Made by a program: the position numbers and the translations under genes. A stretch of DNA of 64,000 nucleotides. Source: Afipia birgiae 34632. GTDB taxonomy: Bacteria > Pseudomonadota > Alphaproteobacteria > Rhizobiales > Xanthobacteraceae. Position 1 is the first letter of the stretch. Each line of letters opens with the position of its first letter. The DNA is taken from contig NZ_HG326652.1 of assembly GCF_000308295.2 (NCBI RefSeq), forward strand, positions 1,614,109 through 1,678,108, given 5' to 3'. The notes under the pieces are model-generated. The model ran no database searches and had not been told where the DNA came from. It saw only the letters and a program-made list of their open reading frames with translations. Positions 18,912 to 28,354 of the stretch are shown piece after piece.

Positions 18912-19775
18912 ATGACCCAACCTGCCATCGACGACCGCAACGCCGATCAAATCGCCTACTGGAACGGTCCAGCCGGCCGTCACTGGACCGACCGGCAGCA
19001 GCTTCAGGATGTCGTCCTTGGGCCCGTGTCTGAAGTCCTGATCGATCGCGCCACCGTCAAGACCGGGGAAACCATTATCGATGTCGGCTGCGGCTGCGGA
19101 GCTACCTCCTTCGATCTCGTGAAAGAGGTCGGTCGCACAGGGCGCGTTATCGGTGTCGACATTTCGGAGCCGATGCTGGGCCGGGCCCGGGAGCTTGCAC
19201 CGGCAGGGGCGCCGGTCGAGTTTGTTCTGGCCGACGCGACAGTGCATCCATTTGCCCCGGCGAACGCCGACCTGCTGTTTTCCCGTTTCGGCGTCATGTT
19301 TTTTGCGCAGCCATCGGACTCCTTCGCAAACATGCGCAAAGCTTTGCGTCCGAACGGCCGCCTTGCGTTCGCTTGCTGGCGCACGCCGCGCGACAATCCC
19401 TGGATGATGCTCGGCCTCCAGGAAGCGTACAAACATGTTCCTAAGCTCCCGGAAATGAAGCCGGAGGATCCGGGTCCATTCTCGTTCGCCAGCGAAGACC
19501 GAGTTCGCCGCATCCTAGGCGAGGCAGGCTTTACCGCCATCGGTATGGAACGAATCGACCTGTTGCTCGATATTGCAACCGGCCGCGGGCTCGAAGCAGC
19601 CATCGAGACAACCCTTGCCATCGGCCCCACCAGCCGCGCGCTTGAGAACCAGCCGCCAGATAAAATCGAGGCGACGACGCAATCGCTTCGCGCTGCGCTC
19701 GCTGCGCATCAAAAGGGCGATACGGTCCCACTCGGCGGTTCGATCTGGATAGTGACTGCAGCAAACGGCCGCTAG
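18912..19775 (+). CDS. Class I SAM-dependent methyltransferase
   Basis: 287 residues from the ATG at 18912, with GGAG 7 nt before it; the longer frame adds no homologous sequence. IIDVGCGCGATSFDLV (about residue 55) is motif I, GVDISEPML the acidic SAM-ribose motif, and ADLLFSRFGVMFFAQP the post-II region. The substrate cannot be inferred. It stands alone between the reductase and DUF6496 genes. Confidence 0.82.
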   Translation: MTQPAIDDRNADQIAYWNGPAGRHWTDRQQLQDVVLGPVSEVLIDRATVKTGETIIDVGCGCGATSFDLVKEVGRTGRVIGVDISEPMLGRARELAPAGAPVEFVLADATVHPFAPANADLLFSRFGVMFFAQPSDSFANMRKALRPNGRLAFACWRTPRDNPWMMLGLQEAYKHVPKLPEMKPEDPGPFSFASEDRVRRILGEAGFTAIGMERIDLLLDIATGRGLEAAIETTLAIGPTSRALENQPPDKIEATTQSLRAALAAHQKGDTVPLGGSIWIVTAANGR

Positions 19776-19881
19776 CCTTCCGGCATCGTCACACTGCCTC
19801 CGCCATCCCTGCTCACCCGCGAATCGGAACCGATCGCCTTCGGAAGCGATTATCGAAGGTCGGGGCAATGCGGAGACGGTC

Positions 19882-20130
19882 ATGGCGCGAAAGTATTCCA
19901 AAGCAGCGACGAAGAAAGTCGCGCGTGCATTGCACAAGCGAAAAAAGGGCACGTTGAAGAGCGGAAGATCAGGCAAAACAGTCAAGAGCCGAAAGCAGGC
20001 AATCGCGATCGGCCTTTCGGAAGCACGAAAGGAAGGGAAAAAAGTGCCCGCGAAGAAGAAATCCCGCACAACGAAAACAGCAAAGAAAGCCGCAAGCGAT
20101 CGAAAAAGTAACGTGTCCCCCGCTCACTGA
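19882..20130 (+). CDS. Small lysine/arginine-rich DUF6496 protein
   Basis: 82 residues, strongly basic. KYSKAATKKVARALHKRKKGTLKSG followed by KTVKSRKQAIAIGLSEAR is the DUF6496 pattern, and the tail is histone-H1-like (KKVPAKKKSRTTKTAKKAA). Such proteins are thought to bind nucleic acid or to be stress-related; the role is unproven. GGAGACGGTC precedes the ATG. Confidence 0.8.
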   Translation: MARKYSKAATKKVARALHKRKKGTLKSGRSGKTVKSRKQAIAIGLSEARKEGKKVPAKKKSRTTKTAKKAASDRKSNVSPAH

Positions 20131-20261
20131 CTTTCATGAAAGCCACACAACGCGGACAACACAACCGAAGGAAGGGGTTATCCGCAGGAACGCGATCCCG
20201 CCCGCTCGACAAGGCCAAAACGGGCTTTTAGTCTGCGCCAAACTCGAAACGGGGCGAGGAG

Positions 20262-20834
20262 ATGCGACGCGGGATTTGGTGTGCGCTGGCGCTTGCGGTT
20301 GCTTTATTCTCGCAACCCGCAACAGCCTTCGCACAGACCGACTCCAGCGCCGAAATCACCTTCTGGAATTCGGTGAAGGACTCTCGGAATCCCGCTGAGA
20401 TAGCGGCCTATCTCGATAAATATCCAAACGGGACCTTCGCCCCAATCGCCAAGATACGTCTTGAATCGCTCAAGCCTAAAACTCCAGCACCGCCTGCCGA
20501 GCAGTGGGCCGCTATCGGTTTCGCGGCACGCGGAGCATGGGGGGCTGTTTGGCAAAAGACGACGCGCGACGAGGCTGAGGCGCGCGCGCTGACCCTGTGC
20601 GTCAACAACGGCGGCCGCGGCTGCAAGATTTCCTCAACCACCAAATGCGGCGCAATGGCCTTCTATACGACCCGCATCCGCCGAACCCGTTATTGGGGAG
20701 CCTACACCGCCGAAGGCGCAACACTTGGCCAGGCCATTGATGCTGCCTCGGCACGCTGCCGCAAGGAGGGCCGCAGCGCGGCAGATTGCAACATCCGCGC
20801 TTCGTTCTGCGCCGACGGCAGCCACAAGAGCTGA
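20262..20834 (+). CDS. Exported DUF4189 domain protein
   Basis: 190 residues. It begins with a cleavable signal peptide (hydrophobic residues about 5-23, cut after AFA). Residues about 30-65 (FWNSVKDSRNPAEIAAYLDKYPNGTFAPIAKIRLESL) are a short helical repeat seen before caspase-like or DUF4189 domains. From about 82 onward the DUF4189 domain holds AAIGFAARGAWGAVWQ and several cysteines that may form disulfides. Probably periplasmic; function unknown. Confidence 0.8.
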   Translation: MRRGIWCALALAVALFSQPATAFAQTDSSAEITFWNSVKDSRNPAEIAAYLDKYPNGTFAPIAKIRLESLKPKTPAPPAEQWAAIGFAARGAWGAVWQKTTRDEAEARALTLCVNNGGRGCKISSTTKCGAMAFYTTRIRRTRYWGAYTAEGATLGQAIDAASARCRKEGRSAADCNIRASFCADGSHKS

Positions 20835-20861
20835 TCGCCTCGCGTAAATGGGCCGCGCATT

Positions 20862-21740
20862 TTATTCCGCCGGGATCACATCCACCGCCACGGCGAGCTT
20901 TTGTTTGCGCGATCCGACGATCACACCATCGACAGGCGAAACATCCGTATAATCGCGACCCACAGCCAGAACCACGTGATCGTTGCCAATCACCAGATCG
21001 TTGGTCGGATCGAAACCCATCCAGCCAAGCTCCTCACCGCACCAGACCGATACCCATGCATGCGTCGCATCCGCGCCCTGAAGCCGCGGGCGCCCTGGTG
21101 GCGGGGTGGTTCGCAGATACCCGCTGACATAGGCCACCGGGAGTCCCAAACCGCGCAGCCCTGCGATCATGATGTGTGCGAAATCCTGGCACACCCCGCG
21201 CCGCTTCTTGAAAACGTCCTGCAAAGGCGTCGCGATTTCCGTCGCTTTGGAGTCGTAAACAAAGTCCTGATTGATCCGCCGCATCAGGTCTGCCACTGAG
21301 CCGAAAATTCCACCTGCCGTCGAAAAGCTCGCCGCTGCATAGTCGGTGATCGGTGACAGGATCGGCACCAGCGGGCTTGCGAACAGGTAACCCACCGGAG
21401 AACTTGCCGCGAGGTCGTTCGTCGTGAAGGCCGCCTCGCGCACCTTCTCCCAAGGCGGAGATTTCATATCCCGAGATGGCGGGATGCGCGCGACGTCCAC
21501 GCGCGAGCGCGCATCGATACGCAGAACGCGATGGGCAGCCTCGATCACAATGCTTTCAGTGCGGGTACCGAAAAAATCGGTTCTGAGCGTTCGTTCCAAT
21601 GGAATCGGCTTGATCTCGACGCTATGCGAGATCAACTGCTGTCCATCGCCAGTTTTTGGTTCGAGCCTCAGCGAACACCGTGCGAAGCTGACCGGGCTTT
21701 CATAGGAATATGTCGTGACATGACGGATGTCGTAGATCAC
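20862..21740 (-). CDS. Transglutaminase-like cysteine peptidase family protein
   Basis: 292 residues. An N-terminal bacterial transglutaminase-like domain (DIRHVTTYSYESPVSFARCSLRLEPK) precedes the core with the Cys-His-Asp triad: Cys in RGVCQDFAHIMIAGLRGLGL, His in DATHAWVSVWC, Asp in GWMGFDPTND. It is the last gene of the cluster with the ATP-grasp/alpha-E gene (4-bp overlap) and the DUF2126 protein. Comparative studies have proposed peptide-bond or amide chemistry for this conserved set; the substrate is not known. Confidence 0.88.
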   Translation of the reverse strand: MIYDIRHVTTYSYESPVSFARCSLRLEPKTGDGQQLISHSVEIKPIPLERTLRTDFFGTRTESIVIEAAHRVLRIDARSRVDVARIPPSRDMKSPPWEKVREAAFTTNDLAASSPVGYLFASPLVPILSPITDYAAASFSTAGGIFGSVADLMRRINQDFVYDSKATEIATPLQDVFKKRRGVCQDFAHIMIAGLRGLGLPVAYVSGYLRTTPPPGRPRLQGADATHAWVSVWCGEELGWMGFDPTNDLVIGNDHVVLAVGRDYTDVSPVDGVIVGSRKQKLAVAVDVIPAE

Positions 21741-23167
21741 GCGAACCCCGTCAGCTTCTCCGGGCGCAATGCGCTACTGCCATGCGGAAAATAATGTGAA
21801 CCGATGGCATCGGCGAGGTTGAGCAAATTTTGCTCGAGCGCGAACAGGGCTTTGGTGTCGAACGCCTCTGCCTCACCCGCCGTCATCGCGGCTTGAAGCG
21901 TCACAGCGAGACGATGCGGCGGATCAATCAACCCGCCTTCTCGCATGCTCGGAAGACTGGCGATGTGCTCATTGAGCGCGGCGATCTGAAACGCCACCGA
22001 ACGCGGATTGTATGTATCCAACACCACGAGGTCGCGTACCGGTGCCAGCAGTGGTCCCACCAGATAGCGAGAGCGATAGGTAATCTGGCAATCGACCAGG
22101 GTCAGCAGTAGATCAAGGTCCTCGCCCGTCGCGGTGTCATAGGCGAACTGGCGGGCAAAACGCGCGGTGTTGATCGCGCGTTCGACGCGTCGCCCCATTT
22201 CGAGAAAGCGCCAGCCAGCCGCGCGGTTCATGTTCTCCTGCGCCAGGCCTGCGAATGTCGCCAGCGACTGCAGCGTCCATTCCGCCGCCTCCAGCAGAGC
22301 CTCGTCGTCCTCGGCCCTTTCCGACAGACGCTCCACCATGCCGGTGATGACATGCCATGCGTCGGGGGACAGCCGCTCGCGCAACGTCCTTGCCGTGCGC
22401 TGCGCCGAGCGAACCAGCGAGAGCGCGGAGCCGAATTTGTCGTGCGCCTGCAACGACTGCGCGGCGGTAGTAGCCAGCTTGGCGCGCGCCGAGGGCGTGG
22501 TCGCCCCCCAGGCAACGAGCAGCCGCTGAATCCGTTCGATCACCGGCTGCATAGGCGACGGGCCCTTGCCAGGTTCGCGCAACGCGCCACCCAGCCCGCG
22601 CACCAGCCGCAGCGTAGCTTCCGCGCGTTCCAGATAGCGGCCGAGCCAGAACAGATTGTCCGCTGCGCGGCTAGGCACCCACCCGGCGATGCGCTTTATG
22701 CGAACGGAATCGCTGGGCGGCAGCAATGTCGAGGTGGCGACTTCCTTCTCCGACACCACCCAGACGTCGGCCGCTCGGGTACCCTCACCCATAGACACGG
22801 CGCGCGCATCGGGTTGATCGGCGATACGGCAAAATCCACCCGGCAGAATGGTCCAGCCGTTTGGTGTCGCGGCAGCAAACACCCGAAGCACGAACGGACG
22901 CGGAGAGATGTGTCCCATGTCCCAGACCGGCGTGGTGGAAAGGCGCACCATCTCCTGCCCGACATAATCGATCCCGCGCTTATTGATGGCGTCTACCAGT
23001 TGTGCGCGCTCTTCCCTGGACAGCGAGCCGCCGATAATCGGACCACGCCCGGGAAATCCGGGCACCGACTGGCCATAAGCGCCTTCGATTGCCATTTCGT
23101 CGAGCCGCGACAGCACCTCCTCGCGCGCCGATTTTTGTCCGCACCACCACGTCGCGATATGCGGCAT
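21737..23167 (-). CDS. C-terminal part of circularly permuted ATP-grasp/alpha-E protein (frame-disrupted)
   Basis: 476 residues from an internal ATG. Residues 1 to about 155 are the C-terminal part of a type 2 circularly permuted ATP-grasp domain (MPHIATWWCGQKSAREEV, RPFVLRVFAA). The alpha-E domain begins at about 163 (VPSRAADNLFWLGRYLERAEATLRLVRGL). Homology continues upstream of this ATG in the same frame (SLSHRFFGEGLK), so this is the second half of the gene at 23197-24243 after a one-base loss near 23209. Restoring one base gives a single 835-residue ORF from 24243 to 21737. It might be made separately, but no clear ribosome site was found. Confidence 0.8.
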   Translation of the reverse strand: MPHIATWWCGQKSAREEVLSRLDEMAIEGAYGQSVPGFPGRGPIIGGSLSREERAQLVDAINKRGIDYVGQEMVRLSTTPVWDMGHISPRPFVLRVFAAATPNGWTILPGGFCRIADQPDARAVSMGEGTRAADVWVVSEKEVATSTLLPPSDSVRIKRIAGWVPSRAADNLFWLGRYLERAEATLRLVRGLGGALREPGKGPSPMQPVIERIQRLLVAWGATTPSARAKLATTAAQSLQAHDKFGSALSLVRSAQRTARTLRERLSPDAWHVITGMVERLSERAEDDEALLEAAEWTLQSLATFAGLAQENMNRAAGWRFLEMGRRVERAINTARFARQFAYDTATGEDLDLLLTLVDCQITYRSRYLVGPLLAPVRDLVVLDTYNPRSVAFQIAALNEHIASLPSMREGGLIDPPHRLAVTLQAAMTAGEAEAFDTKALFALEQNLLNLADAIGSHYFPHGSSALRPEKLTGFA

Positions 23168-23196
23168 CTTCAGCCCTTCGCCGAAGAAGCGATGGC

Positions 23197-24243
23197 TCAG
23201 GCTGGGCAGAAATCCAGCAACGTTCGCGCTTCCATCACGCCGGATCCGGGCATGTTGGCCACTGCTACACCGCCCTTTCTGACGACATCGATCAAACCCG
23301 GCACACCAAGCATGGATCGTGCGTCGAGTTCGAGCGGATCGAGCGAATTGGAATCGACCCTCCGCAACAGCACGTCCAGCCGTTTCAGACCTGCAACGGT
23401 GCGAACATGCAGCCGATCCTCGCTCACCGCGAGATCGTCGCCCTCCACCAAAAGAAATCCCAGATAGCGCGCCAGCGTGGCGTGTTCGAAGTACGTCTCG
23501 CTCAAATTGCCGGGCGTCAACAGGCCGATGCGCGGCTCGTCGCGATCCGCGATTCCTCGCAAACTATCGCGGAACGCTTCAAAAAATGGCGCGACTCGTT
23601 CGACATTCATCGATGTGTAGAGGTTTGTCAGCGCGCGCGACAACACCAGCCGGTTCTCAAGCGCATAGCCCGCGCCGGATGGCGCCTGTGTGCGATCATT
23701 CAACACCCACCAGCGTCCGTCGGGGCCACGGCCGATGTCGGCGGCATAGAGATTGAGATATTGGCCACCGGGCGGCGACACGCCGCTGACGGAGCGCAGA
23801 TATTCTGAACTTCCTGCGATAGCGGCCGCAGGCAACGCCCCATCGGCGATCAATCGGCCTTCGCCATACAGATCGCGCAAAATCTGCTCGAAAAGCTCTG
23901 CCCGCTGGGCGACACCTTGCGAAATCTGATTCCATTCGGCTTCATCGATCAGCAGAGGCAGGTGACTGAGCGGCCACATCCGGTCTGCCGCGTCCCCCGG
24001 CGTCCGGTAGGTAACGCCAGCCTCGCGCATGTGCTGATCGGCGGACGCAAAACGGCGCTCAATTTCGCCCGGCGCTAGCGTGGAGAACGCATCAAAGAAC
24101 CGTGCCCAGACCTCACGGGGCTCGCCTTTGGCGTCGAGAAACTCGTCGGGGATTCCCGGGAGTGGTGTGTAACCACGCGTGCAGTCAAGAAGGTCTTGCT
24201 GCACCCGCCGCGATCCGGTCTCTCCGTTCCTCGTGTCCGCCAT
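23197..24243 (-). CDS. N-terminal part of circularly permuted type 2 ATP-grasp protein (frame-disrupted)
   Basis: 348 residues. DRMWPLSHLPLLIDEAEWNQISQGVAQRAELFEQILRDLYG and AGSSEYLRSVSGVSPPGGQYLNLYAADIGRGPDGRWWVLNDRTQAPSGAGYALENR are the DUF404/DUF407 signature, quoted only as landmarks at about residues 88-205. The protein stops at LLDFCPA, exactly where the family continues with a PSLSHRFFGE-like segment, because one base is missing near 23209. The two halves would form one amide-ligase-like enzyme fused to alpha-E. Whether the halves still assemble is unknown. Confidence 0.8.
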   Translation of the reverse strand: MADTRNGETGSRRVQQDLLDCTRGYTPLPGIPDEFLDAKGEPREVWARFFDAFSTLAPGEIERRFASADQHMREAGVTYRTPGDAADRMWPLSHLPLLIDEAEWNQISQGVAQRAELFEQILRDLYGEGRLIADGALPAAAIAGSSEYLRSVSGVSPPGGQYLNLYAADIGRGPDGRWWVLNDRTQAPSGAGYALENRLVLSRALTNLYTSMNVERVAPFFEAFRDSLRGIADRDEPRIGLLTPGNLSETYFEHATLARYLGFLLVEGDDLAVSEDRLHVRTVAGLKRLDVLLRRVDSNSLDPLELDARSMLGVPGLIDVVRKGGVAVANMPGSGVMEARTLLDFCPA

Positions 24244-24295
24244 CCCGACTCGCTTTCTGCTTTCCGCGATAATTTCGCCGATTATGGCGGCGGCC

Positions 24296-27200
24296 TCAAT
24301 GCGGGGGTGGCGTCCGGAGGTCCAGAGTCAGGGGAAATTCGAGGGTTCTTTCCTCGGAAGGCACGGATATTGGGCCGGGCGAGTGGCCATGATCCTGAAA
24401 CCGTGCCAGCCGCCGCGCCTCAGCTTCGTAGCTATTGACCGGTTTGGTCTCGTAGCTGCGCCCCCCGGGGTGAGCGACGTGATAGACGCAGCCGCCGAGC
24501 GAGCGTCCATTCCAAGTATCGATAATATCGAAGGTCAGTGGCGCATGAACCGGGACGGTCGGATGAAGCCCGGACGATGGTTGCCAAGCCTTAAAGCGCA
24601 CGCCGGCAACGCCCTCACCTGAGCGCCCGGTATCTGTCAGCGGCAAGCGACGGCCATTGCAGGTGACGACGTGCCGTCCCTGGACGAGACCACTGACCTT
24701 GACCTGCAGGCGCTCCACGGAGGAGTCCACGTAACGCACCGTGCCACCGCCGGTGCTTTCCTCGCCGAGCACATGCCAGGGCTCCAGCGCCTGACGCAAC
24801 TCCAGCGTCACGCCGCTGTGCTGCACCCTGCCAAAAAGTGGAAAGCGGAATTCAAGCTGCGCCTCGAACCATTCGGGCTCGAAGTCGTAGCCCGCCTCTT
24901 CCAAATCCGACAGCACGTCCTTGAAATCCTGCCAGAGAAAATACGGCAGCATGAAACGATCGTGCAGCGTCGTGCCCCAGCGCACAAAACGACCGTCCTG
25001 TGGTTCGCGCCAGAACTTTGCGATCAGCGCGCGGATCACAAGTTGCTGCGCCAAACTCATGCGCGCATCGGGGGGCATTTCAAGCGCGCGGAATTCAACC
25101 AGACCGAGGCGACCCGTCGGACTGTCCGGCGAGTACAGTTTATCGATGCAGATTTCTGCGCGATGGGTGTTGCCGGTAATATCCACCAGCAGATGCCTGA
25201 ACGTGCGATCGACCAGCCACAGCGGGACTTTTTCGCCTTTCGGCGGGATCTGTGCCATGGCGATTTCGAGTTCATAAAGAGCATCGTGTCGCGCCTCGTC
25301 GATACGCGGTGCCTGACTGGTCGGACCGATGAACATGCCCGAGAACAGATACGATAAAGATGGATGGCGCTGCCAAAACAGCACCACGCTCTTGAGCAGA
25401 TCAGGCCGTCGCAGGAAGGGCGAATCCGCAGGAGTCCCGCCGCCGATCACGACATGATTTCCGCCGCCGGTGCCGGTGTGGCGGCCGTCGATCAGAAAAC
25501 GGTTCGCGCCGAGGCGAACATGCGCCGCCTCCTGGTAGAGACCGATTGTCGTATCGACAATCTCGCGCCAGTTTTTTGCCGGATGAACATTGATCTCGAT
25601 CACGCCGGGATCAGGGGTGACTTTGATCACCTCGACACGCGGGTCGTAAGGCGGCGCATAGCCTTCGACATGAACCTGAAGTTTCATGTCCTCAGCGGTC
25701 GCCTCGACCACGGCGATCAATTCAAGATAATCGTCGAGCTTCTCGACCGGTGGCATGAACGCACACAGAATCCCGTCACGGATTTCGATCGACAAGGCCG
25801 TGCGGACACCGCCCTTGCCGTCCCCAACCTGCTGCTCCTGGATGAACTGACGCGGCGCGACGCCCATCTGCGAGCCGTCGTCGAATACGGGAGGTCGCGC
25901 GGCCGGTTCGGGTGGTGGTGAGCCGCCATCGAACACCGGCAGCGGTCCGCGTTCCTCCATTGGATCCTGCTCGACGATGTAGGGATAGTCTTCCGGCGGA
26001 ATCCATTGCAACGAACTCATTGGCAGCCGCAGCCCGAGCGGCGAATCGCCTGGCATCAGAAACAGGTTTCCACGCCGCAAATTCCATTTCTCGCTGCGCC
26101 AGCGGCTCGCAGCTTTCGCGTTCCAGCGCTGCACCGGCAGCACAAAACCACGCGGCACGTTCAATCCCTGCTGAAACACCTGCGCCATCCGCGAACGCTC
26201 TTCGGGATCCGCCAGTTTTGAATCGCTCGGATCAACGTTGCCGGGAAGACTGTTCTCCTTCAGCAACCAGTGTGCCTGATCCTCGTAAGCGGGAAGTACA
26301 TTGCTCGCATCCACGCCCAGTTTCTCGGCAACATGCGCTGCAAACTTTTCCGCCTGCTCAATCTTCGCCGAGCGCGGACCTTCCATCGGCGCGATCAAAT
26401 CCGGATTTCGCCAGATCGGCACACCATCTTTGCGCCAGTAAAGCCCGAACGCCCAGCGCGGCAGACTCTCGCCGGGATACCATTTGCCCTGTCCGTAATG
26501 CAGCAAGCCTCCCGGCGCGAACCGCGTGCGCAAACGACGGATGAGGTCGTCAGCGATACCGCGCTTTGTCGGGCCGACCGCAGCGGTATTCCACTCGGCA
26601 GATTCCAGATCGTCGATAGAGACAAACGTCGGTTCACCACCCATCGTCAGGCGCACGTCGTCCGCCGCCAGATCAGCATCGATCTTTTCGCCGAGCGAAT
26701 CGAGACGTCGCCAGGAGTCATCAGAGAATGGCTTGGTGATGCGCGGCGCTTCATTGATGCGCGTCACCTTCATTTCGAAGCCAAACTCGACGTTCGCCGA
26801 ACCGACGTTGCCGCTGATCGGCGCGGCCGTTCGGTAATGCGGGGACGCGGCCACGGGAATGTGCCCCTCACCTGTCAGCATACCGGATGTCACGTCGAAT
26901 CCAATCCATCCAGCGCCCGGCAGATAGACTTCCGCCCATGCATGCAGATCCGTGAAATCAGTCTCGACTTCGCGCGGTCCCTGTAGCGGGTCGATGTCGG
27001 GACGCAATTGAATGAGATAGCCCGAGACAAACCGCGCGGCCAATCCGAGATGGCGCAGCGCCTGGATCAGAAGCCACGCGGAATCGCGGCAAGAACCTGC
27101 ACCGCTTTGCAGCGTTTCCTCGGGCGTCTGGATGCCTGGCTCCATGCGGATGACGTAGCTGACCCTGTCGCGCAGCTTTGCGTTGAGATCAACGAGGAAG

Positions 27201-27628
27201 TTCACCGTGTTGGTCGGTTCGCGCGGAATGCTTGCAAGATACTGCGCAAGCGATGGTGTCACAGGTTCGGTCTTCAGATATGGCGCGAGTTCGTCCGCGA
27301 TATCCGGCGGATACAGAAACGGAAACGTTTCGGCATAAGGTTCGACAAAGAAATCGAACGGATTGACCACCGCCATGTTGGCGATGAAACCCACCTCGAT
27401 CTTGAACTCGCGTGTCGGTTCCGGAAATACGAAACGCGCGAGCCAGTTCCCCTGCGGATCCTGCTGCCAGTTGACGAAATGCGTCTCGGGCAGAACTTTC
27501 AGCGAATAGCTGGAAATGCGGGTGCGGGAATGCGGCGCCGGCCTCAGCCGGATGACCTGCGGTCCGAGGCTGACTGGCTGGTCATACTTATAGCGTGTGA
27601 CGTGGTGCAGGGCGACGGCAATGGACAC
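24296..27628 (-). CDS. DUF2126/transglutaminase-like large protein
   Basis: 1110 residues from the GTG at 27628, where homology starts ([23 protein letters not shown]). The first 290 residues are a transglutaminase core with the triad visible: Cys in [20 protein letters not shown], His in [12 protein letters not shown], Asp in GFDVTSG. The remaining 800 residues are the DUF2126 region ([31 protein letters not shown]). This gene precedes the ATP-grasp/alpha-E and small transglutaminase genes in a common actinobacterial and proteobacterial cluster of unknown product. Cytosolic, no signal peptide. Confidence 0.88.
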   Translation of the reverse strand: MSIAVALHHVTRYKYDQPVSLGPQVIRLRPAPHSRTRISSYSLKVLPETHFVNWQQDPQGNWLARFVFPEPTREFKIEVGFIANMAVVNPFDFFVEPYAETFPFLYPPDIADELAPYLKTEPVTPSLAQYLASIPREPTNTVNFLVDLNAKLRDRVSYVIRMEPGIQTPEETLQSGAGSCRDSAWLLIQALRHLGLAARFVSGYLIQLRPDIDPLQGPREVETDFTDLHAWAEVYLPGAGWIGFDVTSGMLTGEGHIPVAASPHYRTAAPISGNVGSANVEFGFEMKVTRINEAPRITKPFSDDSWRRLDSLGEKIDADLAADDVRLTMGGEPTFVSIDDLESAEWNTAAVGPTKRGIADDLIRRLRTRFAPGGLLHYGQGKWYPGESLPRWAFGLYWRKDGVPIWRNPDLIAPMEGPRSAKIEQAEKFAAHVAEKLGVDASNVLPAYEDQAHWLLKENSLPGNVDPSDSKLADPEERSRMAQVFQQGLNVPRGFVLPVQRWNAKAASRWRSEKWNLRRGNLFLMPGDSPLGLRLPMSSLQWIPPEDYPYIVEQDPMEERGPLPVFDGGSPPPEPAARPPVFDDGSQMGVAPRQFIQEQQVGDGKGGVRTALSIEIRDGILCAFMPPVEKLDDYLELIAVVEATAEDMKLQVHVEGYAPPYDPRVEVIKVTPDPGVIEINVHPAKNWREIVDTTIGLYQEAAHVRLGANRFLIDGRHTGTGGGNHVVIGGGTPADSPFLRRPDLLKSVVLFWQRHPSLSYLFSGMFIGPTSQAPRIDEARHDALYELEIAMAQIPPKGEKVPLWLVDRTFRHLLVDITGNTHRAEICIDKLYSPDSPTGRLGLVEFRALEMPPDARMSLAQQLVIRALIAKFWREPQDGRFVRWGTTLHDRFMLPYFLWQDFKDVLSDLEEAGYDFEPEWFEAQLEFRFPLFGRVQHSGVTLELRQALEPWHVLGEESTGGGTVRYVDSSVERLQVKVSGLVQGRHVVTCNGRRLPLTDTGRSGEGVAGVRFKAWQPSSGLHPTVPVHAPLTFDIIDTWNGRSLGGCVYHVAHPGGRSYETKPVNSYEAEARRLARFQDHGHSPGPISVPSEERTLEFPLTLDLRTPPPH

Positions 27629-27711
27629 GACGCGACAACCTCGATGGCTCGTTTTTTGAGCAGAACACCTGAACAAGCCGCTATCAAGCGCTAACAACGG
27701 GCAAGGACTGC

Positions 27712-28257
27712 CTAACGCATTGGCGAATCGAGGTTTCGTGCCGAAATTCCGAGCGATTTGATCCGCGACGCCAGCGTGGTCGGCTTGATGGCCAGCAGTT
27801 CCGCTGCGCCGCCCTTTCCGAAAACCTTGCCGCCGGACACCTTCAGCGCCGCCAGAATGTTGTTGCGCTCGTGCTCACGCATTTCATCATCGGTCATGAT
27901 GGGCTGCGGTGAATTCTCGGGACGGCGCGATGCGGCGAGTAATTCAGTTTCGCCCTGCTGGATCGGCAGATCAATCCGCAGCCGGCCGTTCTGAGCCAGG
28001 ATCGCCGCGCGCTCGATCACATTCTGCAGTTCGCGAACGTTGCCAGGCCAATCATATAGCATCAGGCGGCGCACATCGCCTTCCGACAATCGCAGATCGG
28101 ACTTGAACGATCTGCTTTCGCTGGCCAGGAAATGCTGCGCCAGCAACGGAATATCCTCGCGACGATCACGTAGCGGCACGGTCTCAACCGGAAATACGTT
28201 GAGCCGGAAGTAAAGATCCTCGCGAAAGCGCCCCTGCTTCACCTCCTGTTTCGTGCA
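27712..28257 (-). pseudogene. 5'-truncated sigma-54-dependent activator (Fis-type)
   Basis: Only the last about 180 residues of an NtrC-class activator remain. EVKQGRFREDLYFRLNVFPVETVPLRDRREDIPLLAQHFL is the end of the AAA+ domain, YDWPGNVRELQNVIERAAIL its sensor II region, and [40 protein letters not shown] the Fis-type helix-turn-helix (landmark positions about 18-57, 75-95, 143-180). The Walker A, GAFTGA and sensor domains are missing. Homology ends abruptly near 28257. Upstream codons encode unrelated sequence, so the short ORF to 28290 is not a real start. The C-terminus resembles FhlA-type regulators. Confidence 0.8.
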
Positions 28258-28342
28258 AATCACAATGTCGGGCAAATTCCTGCCGTACAAATATTACGGC
28301 GCAACCGGAAATCAGCAAGAGTACGGCTTCAAGGAAGGCTGA
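28256..28342 (+). pseudogene. 3' fragment of an unidentified gene
   Basis: On the plus strand, an in-frame segment from about 28256 to the TGA at 28340-28342 encodes QITMSGKFLPYKYYGATG followed by NQQEYGFKEG. It abuts the broken end of the sigma-54 regulator in opposite orientation. It reads like a natural protein C-terminus cut at its 5' side by the same rearrangement. I do not recognise the parent protein, and it may be a chance ORF. Confidence 0.35.
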
Positions 28343-28354
28343 CTTTCCGCGAGA

